Assembly (NCBI GenBank): GCA_019359375.1
Contig: JAHHHL010000031.1
Coordinates: 1 to 64,000 of the forward strand
Origin: Lyngbya sp. HA4199-MV5
GTDB lineage: Bacteria > Cyanobacteriota > Cyanobacteriia > Leptolyngbyales > Leptolyngbyaceae
Length of the DNA stretch: 64,000 nucleotides
Reading direction: 5' to 3'
The notes beneath the pieces were generated by a model that made no database searches, was not told where the DNA came from, and saw only the letters and a list, made by a program, of their open reading frames with translations. Each line of letters opens with the position of its first letter. Positions within the stretch are counted from its first letter, which is position 1. The translations under genes were made by a program, and so were the position numbers. Below are positions 53,323 to 61,589 of this stretch, piece after piece.

Positions 53323-54192
53323 CTACTCCTCAGTTAAGAAGTTGAGCAAAGCAGTTGCAAAGGCAGCAGGTTGTTCCTCCGTTAGCCAGTGACCCGCCTT
53401 CTCAATCACCTGTCCACGCACATTGCTGGCAAGCTGCTGTACCGACGGCAATCCGAAGGCTCCAACTGCCTTCTCACCGCCAATCTGCAAAACTGGCAGG
53501 GACAATTTTCCCTTTGATGCCAGTTCTCGATTGTGTTCTGAATCATCCCACACGGCAGCAAAATAGTTGAATCCAGCCCGTAGTACACCGGGACGCTGCA
53601 ATGCCCGCACGTAGATCTCAAAATCATCAATGCTAACTGCATCGGGCTTATCGCAGTGAATCTGAAAATACCACGACAGCAAATCTCGCTCTCGCCCGGC
53701 AATGAATCGTTCGCACAGGTCGGGAACGGTGAATGCAACGAGTTGCCAGCCGTTGTCCCAACCGCGTTTGGGGGCAATATATTCCTCATAGCCAAAACCC
53801 GGAAAGACAAACTCAGCTAGCACTAGACGGCGCACCGCTTCAGGGTAAGTTGCCGCATAAGCGTAGGCAGTTCCTGCACCCTGGTCATAACCGACTAAGT
53901 GAATGCGATCGTAGCCCAGCACCTCGTGCACCAATTGATACATATCATTCGCCATTGTGCGCTTGTCGTAGCCACCCGCAGGAATAGAGGAACCGCCCAT
54001 GCCGCGCTGATCTGGAGCAATGATGGTGAAGTGTTCAGCCAGGGCTGGCATAATGCTGCGCCACATGTGCGAATGCTGGGGAAAGCCATGCAGTAAAACT
54101 AAAGGGTCGCCTGTTCCTGCTTGTAAATAGGCAAATGTTAACTCTCCAACTTTTGCGGTGTGTTGTTCAATCAGGGCATTGACAGAAATCAT
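53323..54192 (-). CDS. Alpha/beta hydrolase (Asp nucleophile), first gene of the LysR operon
   Basis: 289 aa. LVLLHGFPQHSHMWR oxyanion motif, APDQRGMGGSS, nucleophile elbow HLVGYDQGAGTAYAYA with Asp, and a C-terminal His in EKAGHWLTEEQP. Resembles epoxide hydrolases and fluoroacetate/haloalkane dehalogenases. Head of a tightly packed leftward cluster (54192 to about 49141) and divergent from the LysR gene at 54434, whose boxes lie between. Confidence 0.9.
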   Translation of the reverse strand: MISVNALIEQHTAKVGELTFAYLQAGTGDPLVLLHGFPQHSHMWRSIMPALAEHFTIIAPDQRGMGGSSIPAGGYDKRTMANDMYQLVHEVLGYDRIHLVGYDQGAGTAYAYAATYPEAVRRLVLAEFVFPGFGYEEYIAPKRGWDNGWQLVAFTVPDLCERFIAGRERDLLSWYFQIHCDKPDAVSIDDFEIYVRALQRPGVLRAGFNYFAAVWDDSEHNRELASKGKLSLPVLQIGGEKAVGAFGLPSVQQLASNVRGQVIEKAGHWLTEEQPAAFATALLNFLTEE

Positions 54193-54345
54193 TATGTGAT
54201 CTCCAGAATCTCAGTTTTTGCATCGATAGCAATACAGTTGTTTGGGATTTCCAGGGGTGTAAGTTGAGGAATAATGTACCTTTAGCCAGAAGCGATCGTG
54301 CAGTCGTTTTGTCACCATTTTTAGTGATCCAATTCGGCAGCAACA

Positions 54346-54421
54346 CTACCCCAAAGGTATAGATATATCAGTGTTCTATATCAATTTTGAAATCAAGCAA
54401 TACCTTTAGGGTATTGATAAT
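54346..54421. promoter_or_regulatory. Paired LysR-type T-N11-A boxes between operon and lysR gene
   Basis: CTACCCCAAAGGTAT (54346-54360) followed by AGATATATC, and ATACCTTTAGGGTAT (54400-54414) followed by TGATAAT. Both have T-N11-A geometry and near-dyad arms; centres 54 bp apart. This is the classic recognition plus activation site layout in a LysR gene/target intergenic region. The pair recurs upstream of the porin gene at 44727-44803. Confidence 0.7.
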
Positions 54422-54433
54422 CTCATCTTAATC

Positions 54434-55321
54434 ATGGAATTGCGCCAACTACACTATTTTCTTGCCGTTGCGGAGGAGTTGAGCTTTAGTCGAGCAGCGC
54501 GACAACTCAACATGGCGCAACCGCCTTTGACTCGCCAGATCCGCCAGCTTGAGCAAGAATTAGATGTTCAACTATTTGAGCGCAATAGCCGTCGGGTTGA
54601 ACTGACCGAAGTGGGCACTGTGTTTGTTGAGGAAGCCCGTCGCATTCTAGAGCAAGTGGAGCAAAGCGTTGGTATTACTCAACGTGCCAGTCGCGGCGAA
54701 GTGGGTCGGCTTGTGGTCGCTTTTGAAGGGTCTTCTGCCTACGACGTGATTCCTCTGTCACTAAAAGCTTATCGAGAACGCTTTCCTGACGTAGAGGTGG
54801 TTGTGCTGGGGATGACTACAAATCAGCAAATTGAAGCACTGCATAACAGTCAAATTCAACTTGGATTTGTGGTGCCACCGCTGCAAGGACAGGTCGAAGA
54901 TTTGGAAGTAGAAGCAGTCATCCAGGCATCTCTGATTGTCGCACTGCCAGAATCACACAAGTTAACAGCAAAATCGACCATCAAGGTACGATCGCTGGCT
55001 AAAGAAGCGTTGATTTTGGGACAGCGTCACAGCGGTTGTGGATTTTATGACCAGGTGATTGCGGTCTGTCGTCGCGCAGGTTTCAGTCCGCTCATCAGAC
55101 AGGAGGTCAATGAAATGCAAGTGTTGCTGGGATTAGTAGCCGCAGGCTTTGGCATTGCCATTTTGCCAGAGTCGGCAAGGCAGTTTCAGCGATCGGGGGT
55201 GGTGTATCGCGAGTTGCAGCCTGCTTCATCCGAAGTGGCATTGGCGATCATGTGGCAAAGGAATAACCAATCGTCGGTATTGCAAGCTTTCCTAAACGTA
55301 GTTAGAGAAATTGCTGCATAG
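54434..55321 (+). CDS. LysR-type transcriptional regulator
   Basis: 295 aa. N-terminal winged HTH (LRQLHYFLAVAEELSFSRAARQL, PPLTRQIRQLEQELDVQLF) and a C-terminal periplasmic-binding-like effector domain starting near GEVGRLVVAFEG. CatR/BenM-like subgroup by look. Starts 13 bp after the distal T-N11-A box, so it should repress itself and activate the divergent operon when inducer binds. Confidence 0.93.
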   Translation: MELRQLHYFLAVAEELSFSRAARQLNMAQPPLTRQIRQLEQELDVQLFERNSRRVELTEVGTVFVEEARRILEQVEQSVGITQRASRGEVGRLVVAFEGSSAYDVIPLSLKAYRERFPDVEVVVLGMTTNQQIEALHNSQIQLGFVVPPLQGQVEDLEVEAVIQASLIVALPESHKLTAKSTIKVRSLAKEALILGQRHSGCGFYDQVIAVCRRAGFSPLIRQEVNEMQVLLGLVAAGFGIAILPESARQFQRSGVVYRELQPASSEVALAIMWQRNNQSSVLQAFLNVVREIAA

Positions 55322-55362
55322 CCAGAACCGTGAAGAATCCATGAATTCCATACTCTGTCAAT

Positions 55363-56289
55363 TCACGCTAAGTAGTTATTTAGTGATTCAAGAGACTCAC
55401 AAATTTCGATCAGTCGCTGCCTCAACCATTGTTGCCCAACCTCCAGATGATTCCGTTCGTGCCACATCATTTGTAGAGTTGTCGGCGCAAGTTCGATTGG
55501 TAACGCCGTCAGATGCAGGTGGTCTACCACTCCACTTAATTGCACAATCCGCAGCGGCAGTACAGCAATCAGATCAGACTGGGCAACGATCCGAGGAGCA
55601 ACAGCAAACTGATTCACCGTAAGGGCAATCCGTCGCTTGAGTCCCCGCTCCTGCAAAAGTGGATCAATCAAACCAGTAGACTCACCCGTCAGTGTCACTA
55701 GCAGATGCTTTGCCTGCATATACCGCTCTAGAGTCAGGGTTCCGACGGTCAGCGGATGCCCTTGCCGCATGACGCAAACAAAGGGCGAAGTCAGGAGCGA
55801 GTACGATCGCAGCCGCGCTCCTGGATTGGGAAACACCCCGATCGCCAGATCAATCTCTGCGTGCTCTAACAACATCGGAGCATTGATGTAGGTCGTCGGC
55901 ACTGTTCGGATATCAATTTCTGGCGCGCTTACGTCCATCACCCGCACCAGTTCTGGCAGAACCAGGTTCGCCGTGAAATCGTTCATCGCAATTCTAAAAC
56001 TTGTGATTGCAGTCGCAGGGTCAAATTGGGAGGGTTCCAGCGTTTGTCGAATTTGAACCAGGGCATCTCGCAAGGGTTGCCACACCTGCATTGCTTTGGG
56101 AGTTGCCCGAACGCCGGTCGGCACTTTGATGAATAGTTCGTCGTTGAGCAAATGGCGCAACCGTTTGAGGGCATTGCTGACAGCCGGTTGAGTCATGTGT
56201 AAGCGCTCAGCAGCACGGGTGACGTTGAGTTCGGTCATCACGGCATCAAACACGCGCAGTAGGTTGAGGTCGATTTGCTCGTAATTCAT
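55363..56289 (-). CDS. LysR-type transcriptional regulator (NodD/NahR-like)
   Basis: 308 aa. DLNLLRVFDAVMTELNVTRAA, then LHMTQPAVSNALKRLRHLL, and FIKVPTGVRATPKAMQVW mark the NodD/NahR/LeuO subgroup. Effector domain follows. Divergent from the SDR gene at 56379 with an 89-bp gap, its likely target. No clear T-N11-A box recognised there. Confidence 0.92.
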   Translation of the reverse strand: MNYEQIDLNLLRVFDAVMTELNVTRAAERLHMTQPAVSNALKRLRHLLNDELFIKVPTGVRATPKAMQVWQPLRDALVQIRQTLEPSQFDPATAITSFRIAMNDFTANLVLPELVRVMDVSAPEIDIRTVPTTYINAPMLLEHAEIDLAIGVFPNPGARLRSYSLLTSPFVCVMRQGHPLTVGTLTLERYMQAKHLLVTLTGESTGLIDPLLQERGLKRRIALTVNQFAVAPRIVAQSDLIAVLPLRIVQLSGVVDHLHLTALPIELAPTTLQMMWHERNHLEVGQQWLRQRLIEICESLESLNNYLA

Positions 56290-56378
56290 CTAAGTGATAA
56301 CCATCATGTTAATCATCAATTGGACAATATGATACGCCACTTTTATCCTCAAGATGTAGGCAAAAGTAGGAGTCCACC

Positions 56379-57089
56379 ATGCAACTCAAAAACCGAACTG
56401 TAGTGATTATTGGCGGCAGCTCTGGCATTGGCTTTGCCACCGCAGAGCTAGCTCAGGCAGAGGGGGCAACTGTTGTCATTACAGGACGCGATCCGGACAA
56501 GCTCGATCGTGCTGCCCAGCAACTCGGTGCTGTTAGAACGGCGATCGTAGACATCACAAACGAAACGGACGTACAGCAATTAATGCTGCAACTTGATCAC
56601 ATCGACCATCTCATTGTGCTAGGCGCAAGTTTGGCATCGGGCAAGGTGGTTGACACACCGTTGCAGGAGTTAACCCGACCCATCCATGAGCGCATTTTGG
56701 GAGCCGTTTATGCCGTTCGTCATGCGGCTCCCAGGATGTCTGATGGATCAATTACGCTCACGTCTGGTTTGTTCTCAACTCGTCCCATCCCAGGCATGAC
56801 AATGGCTGCGACTGCGGTGGGTGGTATCGAAGCGATGAGTCGGGCTTTAGCACTGGAGCTTGCACCAATTCGGGTGAATGCGATCGCCCCTGGCTACATC
56901 GACACACCTTTGCTGCAAGCCGCGTTTACAGATCAGTACGAAAGCGTCGTCAAAGCTCAAGCCGCAACGCTGCCCGTTAAGTGCATTGGCACGGCACAAG
57001 AGGCTGCCCGCGCCATTTTATTTCTGATGACAACTCGCTTCATAACCGGAGAAGTGCTGCATCTGGATGGCGGCGGTCGCTACGTGTGA
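56379..57089 (+). CDS. SDR-family oxidoreductase
   Basis: 236 aa. IIGGSSGIGFATAELA, a cofactor-binding ITGRDPDKLDR and C-terminal EVLHLDGGGRYV. The catalytic Tyr position is unusual: where Y-x-x-x-K is expected the sequence is MTMAATAVGGIEAMSRAL, without Tyr or Lys, and the preceding Ser is in LTSGLFS. So it is a divergent SDR with altered or lost classical catalysis. Probable target of the divergent LysR gene. Confidence 0.85.
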   Translation: MQLKNRTVVIIGGSSGIGFATAELAQAEGATVVITGRDPDKLDRAAQQLGAVRTAIVDITNETDVQQLMLQLDHIDHLIVLGASLASGKVVDTPLQELTRPIHERILGAVYAVRHAAPRMSDGSITLTSGLFSTRPIPGMTMAATAVGGIEAMSRALALELAPIRVNAIAPGYIDTPLLQAAFTDQYESVVKAQAATLPVKCIGTAQEAARAILFLMTTRFITGEVLHLDGGGRYV

Positions 57090-57130
57090 GGGACAGGAAT
57101 TCATTTCACCATTAACTAGGAGACTTCACA

Positions 57131-57415
57131 ATGAAATTCATGCTTGGTATTGGCGTTGCATTACAACTTACAGCCATCGGGATGCCTGCTATCAGTGCAG
57201 AAACTCAATCATCTGCGCCACAACCCACACAACCCATCAATAAGGAGCAACCCACTAATAAGGAGCCACGCTCTGCGACGGTTCCTGAGCGATCGCAGGA
57301 TACATCAGACCATTGGGAACTCACACAACCCGACGACAAAACTCAACTCTCAGAGCGAGACCGTTTGATTCTCGAACGCTATTTGATCAGGATTATTCCG
57401 AGAACTAGCGACTAA
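57131..57415 (+). CDS. Small secreted protein of unknown function
   Basis: 94 aa. Hydrophobic N-terminal signal (MKFMLGIGVALQLTAIG) with an AETQ-type cleavage region, then a Pro/Gln/Lys-rich low-complexity stretch (QPINKEQPTNKEPRS) and an acidic tail. AGGAG lies 8 bp before the ATG. Followed by a strong hairpin at 57437-57472. Confidence 0.65.
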   Translation: MKFMLGIGVALQLTAIGMPAISAETQSSAPQPTQPINKEQPTNKEPRSATVPERSQDTSDHWELTQPDDKTQLSERDRLILERYLIRIIPRTSD

Positions 57416-57436
57416 TTCACTTGATCAACGAGTGCA

Positions 57437-57472
57437 GAGCGATCGCACACTCTTGAGGATGTGCGATCGCTC
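57437..57472. terminator. Perfect 13-bp hairpin after the secreted-protein gene
   Basis: GAGCGATCGCACA (57437-57449) pairs perfectly with TGTGCGATCGCTC (57460-57472) around a 10-nt loop; both arms contain HIP1 (GCGATCGC)-like sequence. No T-run follows, so it is a hairpin terminator or mRNA-protecting structure rather than a textbook terminator. Confidence 0.6.
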
Positions 57473-57512
57473 CCCCGATCGGATGATTTCTCACCATTCG
57501 ATTCAACAGAGC

Positions 57513-57543
57513 TTGACTTAGAGTGCGCTCTAAGTTTTAAGGT
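57513..57543 (+). promoter_or_regulatory. MerR-type promoter and operator
   Basis: ACTTAGAGTGCGCTCTAAGT (57516-57535) is a 20-bp dyad starting inside a -35-like TTGACT (57513-57518). A loose -10 (TAAGGT, 57538-57543) lies 19 bp further. A dyad between over-spaced -35 and -10 elements is the hallmark of MerR-controlled promoters. The merR-type gene starts at 57570, so the site probably controls it and the operon behind it. Confidence 0.7.
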
Positions 57544-57569
57544 GGAACCATGCTTCTGAGGTGAGTGCC

Positions 57570-58091
57570 ATGCAAACTCTGACCATTCAACAGGTTGCCC
57601 AACAAACCGGACTGAGCGTCCACACCCTGCGGTATTACGAACGGAACGGACTGCTCGAACCCGTCGATCGCGCTAGCAGTGGGCATCGGCGCTATTCTAC
57701 AGAAGATATTGCCCGAATTGAGTTTCTGACTCGTTTGCGGGCAACGGGAATGCCGATTCGGCAAATGCAGGAGTTTGCTCGACTGTTTCGGGAGCAACCA
57801 GATGCCATTGGCGATCGCCGCAAGCTGCTGGAGGCTCACGAACAACAGGTACAGGCATACATTCAGGGGCTTCAGCGCAACCTGGAAGTAATTCAGTGGA
57901 AGATTGGCTACTACAAAGGTTTGGAGGTTCGCCAGCAAGCCGATCCAGACTACTCCTATTCTCAGACGCATGAACGTCAAGAATGTCTAGCAGCGGGACG
58001 AGCGTTCATGCTAGAACGCACCTTGCAGCAGGGAGATGCGGAGGCAAAGGGGACATCTCAAGCGGATGAGATCGTTCCAGCCTCACGCTAA
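57570..58091 (+). CDS. MerR-family transcriptional regulator
   Basis: 173 aa from ATG 57570 with GAGG upstream; GTG 57561 is also in frame. N-terminal winged HTH: QQVAQQTGLSVHTLRYYERNGLLEPV and RRYSTEDIARIEFLTRLRATGMPI. A coiled-coil dimer helix follows (LEAHEQQVQAYIQGLQRNLEVIQWKIGYY). No metal-binding Cys set is evident, so it is likely an organic-ligand or redox-independent type. Probably controls the SDR/ABM/AKR genes downstream. Confidence 0.92.
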   Translation: MQTLTIQQVAQQTGLSVHTLRYYERNGLLEPVDRASSGHRRYSTEDIARIEFLTRLRATGMPIRQMQEFARLFREQPDAIGDRRKLLEAHEQQVQAYIQGLQRNLEVIQWKIGYYKGLEVRQQADPDYSYSQTHERQECLAAGRAFMLERTLQQGDAEAKGTSQADEIVPASR

Positions 58092-58192
58092 GACAAGTTT
58101 AATCCCATTCAGTGTCGTCTGTTGAGTGTGTCCACAAACAACACTGCTCACTGCTTTGCGCTGCAACTAAACCCATCAATGGAGAATCCATC

Positions 58193-58996
58193 ATGAATAT
58201 GCAAACCAAAGTCGCTCTGGTTACGGGTGGCAGTTCAGGCATGGGGCGATCGACCGCACTTCTATTTGCCAAACAGGGCGCAAAAGTTGTCGTCGCGGCT
58301 CGTCGAGCAGCCGAAGGACAAGCGGTCGTTGACCAAATTCGACAGTTCGGCGGAGAAGCGAGTTTTGTCAAAACCGATGTCACCCAACCCGCAGAGATTG
58401 AGGCACTGATTCAAAAAACCGTTTCATTGTACGGACAGTTGGATTATGCCTTCAACAATGCCGGAACTGAAGGCACGTTTGCTCCGATGCCGCAACTCAC
58501 AGAAGCGGATTGGGATCACACGATCAATACGAACTTGAAAGCCGTTTGGCTGTGCCTCAAATACGAGATAGAGCAGATGATGCGTCAGGGTGCGGGCGGA
58601 GCGAACGACTCTCGTCGCACTTACGCTATCGTCAACACCTCTTCCTGGTTGGCAAAAGGGGGAATGCTCGGCTCTACCATTTACTCTGCCAGCAAAGGTG
58701 GCTTGGATGGGATGGTGAGAGCAGCGGCTCTGGAATGTGCTCAACAGGGCATTCGCGTTAACAATGTGAATCCTGGCATCATTGACACGGAAATGTTCCG
58801 TCGCTTTGGCAATCCCGATGATGCCAACGATGTCGTGACTAAAACGTTTACCCAGCACATTCCCATGCGGCGTTTAGGTGAATCAGACGAAGTGGCAGAA
58901 GCGATCGTCTGGCTCTGTTCGGACGCTGCCAGCTATATCACTGGACAAACGATCGCCATTGATGGTGGCTTTGCCATCCCCGGTTTCCGCTACTAA
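58193..58996 (+). CDS. SDR-family oxidoreductase
   Basis: 267 aa from ATG 58193 with TGGAGA upstream; longer in-frame starts exist but lack a site. TGGSSGMGRSTALLF, NNAGTEGT, catalytic S in VNTSSWLAKG and Y-S-A-S-K; C-terminal IAIDGGFAIPG. Second gene of the presumed MerR operon. Confidence 0.9.
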   Translation: MNMQTKVALVTGGSSGMGRSTALLFAKQGAKVVVAARRAAEGQAVVDQIRQFGGEASFVKTDVTQPAEIEALIQKTVSLYGQLDYAFNNAGTEGTFAPMPQLTEADWDHTINTNLKAVWLCLKYEIEQMMRQGAGGANDSRRTYAIVNTSSWLAKGGMLGSTIYSASKGGLDGMVRAAALECAQQGIRVNNVNPGIIDTEMFRRFGNPDDANDVVTKTFTQHIPMRRLGESDEVAEAIVWLCSDAASYITGQTIAIDGGFAIPGFRY

Positions 58997-59020
58997 TCGA
59001 ATTATTGCAGGAGGTGGACG

Positions 59021-59326
59021 ATGACAGTTTCTCACTTAACGATCGTTGCTCACATCAAAGCGAAACCTGGTATGGAAACACGAATGCAGCAGGATTTATT
59101 AAGTTTGCTGACTCCGACTCGTGCCGAATCGGGTTGCATCACTTTTGACTTACTGAAGGACATCAATGATCCAACGAGTTTTGTGCTGTACGAAAATTGG
59201 AAAGACCAGGCAGCACTGGATGACCATTTTCAACAGCCTTACGTGAAACGAGTTTTGCAAGCTTATGAAGAGACATTAGCAGAACCAATCGAGGTTTTAT
59301 CTTTGAGAAAAATTGAACATTCATGA
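59021..59326 (+). CDS. Antibiotic biosynthesis monooxygenase-type protein (ABM domain)
   Basis: 101 aa, one ferredoxin-like ABM domain: LTIVAHIKAKPGMETRMQQ, then PTRAESGCITFDLLKDIND, FVLYENWKDQAALDDHFQQP. Members are YgiN-like quinol monooxygenases or ligand binders. AGGAGGTGG just upstream is a strong ribosome binding site. 24 bp after the SDR gene. Confidence 0.88.
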   Translation: MTVSHLTIVAHIKAKPGMETRMQQDLLSLLTPTRAESGCITFDLLKDINDPTSFVLYENWKDQAALDDHFQQPYVKRVLQAYEETLAEPIEVLSLRKIEHS

Positions 59327-59353
59327 TCGCGATCGCAAACTGGAGATTAATCA

Positions 59354-60415
59354 ATGCAATACAAACTGTTGGGCAACACTGGATTGAGAGTCTCTGAACT
59401 GTGTCTCGGAGCAATGACCTTTGGCGAAGATTGGGAATGGGGTGCGAATCGAGAAACGAGTCAAGCCATGTTTGATGCCTTTGCCGAGGCGGGTGGGAAT
59501 TTCATCGATACTGCCAATGTTTACACGAACGGTACGAGTGAGAAGATGTTAGGTGAATTTGTGGGTGCAGAACGAGACCGTTTTGTCATCGCCACGAAAT
59601 ACACTGTGATGATGAATCCGAATGATCCAAACTCCAGCGGCAACCAGCGCAAGAATCTGATGCGATCGCTGGAAGCCAGCCTGAAGCGACTGAACACGGA
59701 CTACATCGATCTCTACTGGGTACACATGTGGGATACGGTCACACCTGTTGAGGAAATGATGCGGGCACTCGATGATGTAGTGAGATCGGGCAAAGTCATG
59801 TATATCGGCATTTCCGATGCGCCTGCCTGGATTGTCAGCCGTGCCCAAACGATCGCTGAACTGAAAAATATGACCCCGTTTGCGGCAATTCAGCTTGAAT
59901 ACAATCTGGTGGAGCGCACCGTAGAGCGAGATTTGCTGCCGATGGCGGAAGACTTGAATTTGAGCATTCTGGATTGGTCGCCGCTCGGTGGAGGGGTGCT
60001 GACCGGAAAATACTTGAATCATGATTCTGACCAGGATCGGCTCAACAAAGCCGAGTATTTTCAGCATTACAAGGTCGATCGTGCAATGCAGATTGCTCAA
60101 GCCGTTGTTGACGTTGCCAACGAAATTGGCTGTAGCGCGGCGCAGGTTGCCCTCGCCTGGATTCGCCAGCAGTCACCTCGCCACATTCCGATTATTGGAG
60201 CTAGAAATCTCAATCACCTCAAAGACAATCTTGGCTGCTTGAATGTCACATTGAACAGTGATCAATTAACTCGCCTGAGCATTGCTAGCGAAATTGATCC
60301 GGGTTTTGCCTTAAAGTTTCTGCGTCGATTACAAAACTTGTTTTTAGGTGCAGCAACAGAAACATTGGATTTAAGTCTAAATCCGGTTTCACGATTAGTG
60401 CTCGATCGCAAGTAA
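59354..60415 (+). CDS. Aldo/keto reductase
   Basis: 353 aa TIM barrel. GNFIDTANVYTNGTSEKMLGE carries the catalytic Asp and Tyr; FVIATKYT the Lys; IDLYWVHMWD the His. C-terminal IPIIGARNLNHLKDNLG binds NADPH. YajO/Tas-like family, wide carbonyl substrate range. Close to the genes on both sides, same operon. Confidence 0.92.
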   Translation: MQYKLLGNTGLRVSELCLGAMTFGEDWEWGANRETSQAMFDAFAEAGGNFIDTANVYTNGTSEKMLGEFVGAERDRFVIATKYTVMMNPNDPNSSGNQRKNLMRSLEASLKRLNTDYIDLYWVHMWDTVTPVEEMMRALDDVVRSGKVMYIGISDAPAWIVSRAQTIAELKNMTPFAAIQLEYNLVERTVERDLLPMAEDLNLSILDWSPLGGGVLTGKYLNHDSDQDRLNKAEYFQHYKVDRAMQIAQAVVDVANEIGCSAAQVALAWIRQQSPRHIPIIGARNLNHLKDNLGCLNVTLNSDQLTRLSIASEIDPGFALKFLRRLQNLFLGAATETLDLSLNPVSRLVLDRK

Positions 60416-60429
60416 CAATCAGCCATTCA

Positions 60430-61452
60430 ATGAGATTTGCGATGATTAAAACCCGAAATCTAGTAACAATCCTGGCAGGACTCCTCACCCTAACATTAGT
60501 CTTAACCCAGCCTGGCACTCAGGCTCAACAGTCAGTGATACGGTCGTCCTCCATCCAGCATTCCCCGATTCAACTGCCTGTGGGATTTCAGTATCCCAAC
60601 GGCATTACTCATAGCAGCAATGGCACGTTGTACGTTGGCTCAGTCACCAGTGGACAAATTCTGCGAATCACTCCAGACGGCAAAACAGAAACCTTTTTTC
60701 CTGGAACAGAGGAGATTTTTGCAGCAACCAGCTTGCGACTGGATGAACAACGCGGCATTCTTTGGGGAGCCTCACCTGATTTTCTCGGCGTTCGTGGTAC
60801 GGATGGTCAAATCACTCGTCGTCCCCACCGGATTTTTGCCATTGACACCCGCACCGCCAAAGTTTTACAAGTTATTCCCATGCCGAATGGTGGATTTAGC
60901 AATGATATGGCAGTGGATGAGAGTGGAGGCATTTATGTCACGGATAGTTCGCGTCCGCGCATTCATTACCTTGCTCCCAAAACTACGCAACTCCGAGTTT
61001 GGGCAGAAGATGAACAGTTTCGCTCTCGCCAGATTGGTTTAGGCGGCATTGCTCGTGCTGCCAATGGCGTTTTGATTGTGGGCATGTTCTCGGATGGCAA
61101 GCTGCTGAAGGTGACTCCACAGGCGGAGGGAAAACCAAAAGTGGAGGCAATTCCGTTACCGCGATCGCTAGAAAACCCTGATGGCATGCAATTTGCTCCT
61201 GACGGTTCCCTGCTAATCACCGAAGGCTCCGTCTCCAGTGGTAATGGTCGCCTGCTGCGGATCAGAAATATTTTGGACACCAGAACACCGAGAGAAATTG
61301 AAACTTTGGCGAGCGGTCTAGAATCACCTGTCAATTTGACGATCGCGGGTCAAACCGTCTGGATCACCGAATCCCGCATTCGCCACCGTTTGCTGCCTGG
61401 GAAAGAAGCTGCCATTCCCGATGCGTTTTTCGTGCGTCCGTTTACGCCGTAG
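60430..61452 (+). CDS. Secreted SMP-30/NHL-type beta-propeller protein
   Basis: 340 aa (ATG 60442 is a second possible start). A signal peptide (LVTILAGLLTLTLVLTQPGTQAQ region) precedes a propeller: YPNGITHSSNGTLYVGS, GGFSNDMAVDESGGIYVTDS, GGIARAANGVLIVGM, NPDGMQFAPDGSLLITEG. These resemble SMP-30/gluconolactonase-like lactonases. Exported, so acts in the periplasm. Last gene of the rightward MerR cluster. Confidence 0.85.
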   Translation: MRFAMIKTRNLVTILAGLLTLTLVLTQPGTQAQQSVIRSSSIQHSPIQLPVGFQYPNGITHSSNGTLYVGSVTSGQILRITPDGKTETFFPGTEEIFAATSLRLDEQRGILWGASPDFLGVRGTDGQITRRPHRIFAIDTRTAKVLQVIPMPNGGFSNDMAVDESGGIYVTDSSRPRIHYLAPKTTQLRVWAEDEQFRSRQIGLGGIARAANGVLIVGMFSDGKLLKVTPQAEGKPKVEAIPLPRSLENPDGMQFAPDGSLLITEGSVSSGNGRLLRIRNILDTRTPREIETLASGLESPVNLTIAGQTVWITESRIRHRLLPGKEAAIPDAFFVRPFTP

Positions 61453-61589
61453 ACGGGAGGTGTAACCAGCAAGGTTACCTAAGGTAACACAATCCCTTTT
61501 GTCCTCTATTCTGAATGCCGCAGAGAAAGAGTTACTCGGTAGTCTGTAGTTGACGCAAGCTGACACCTCTGGAGATGATTTGCTTGTGC

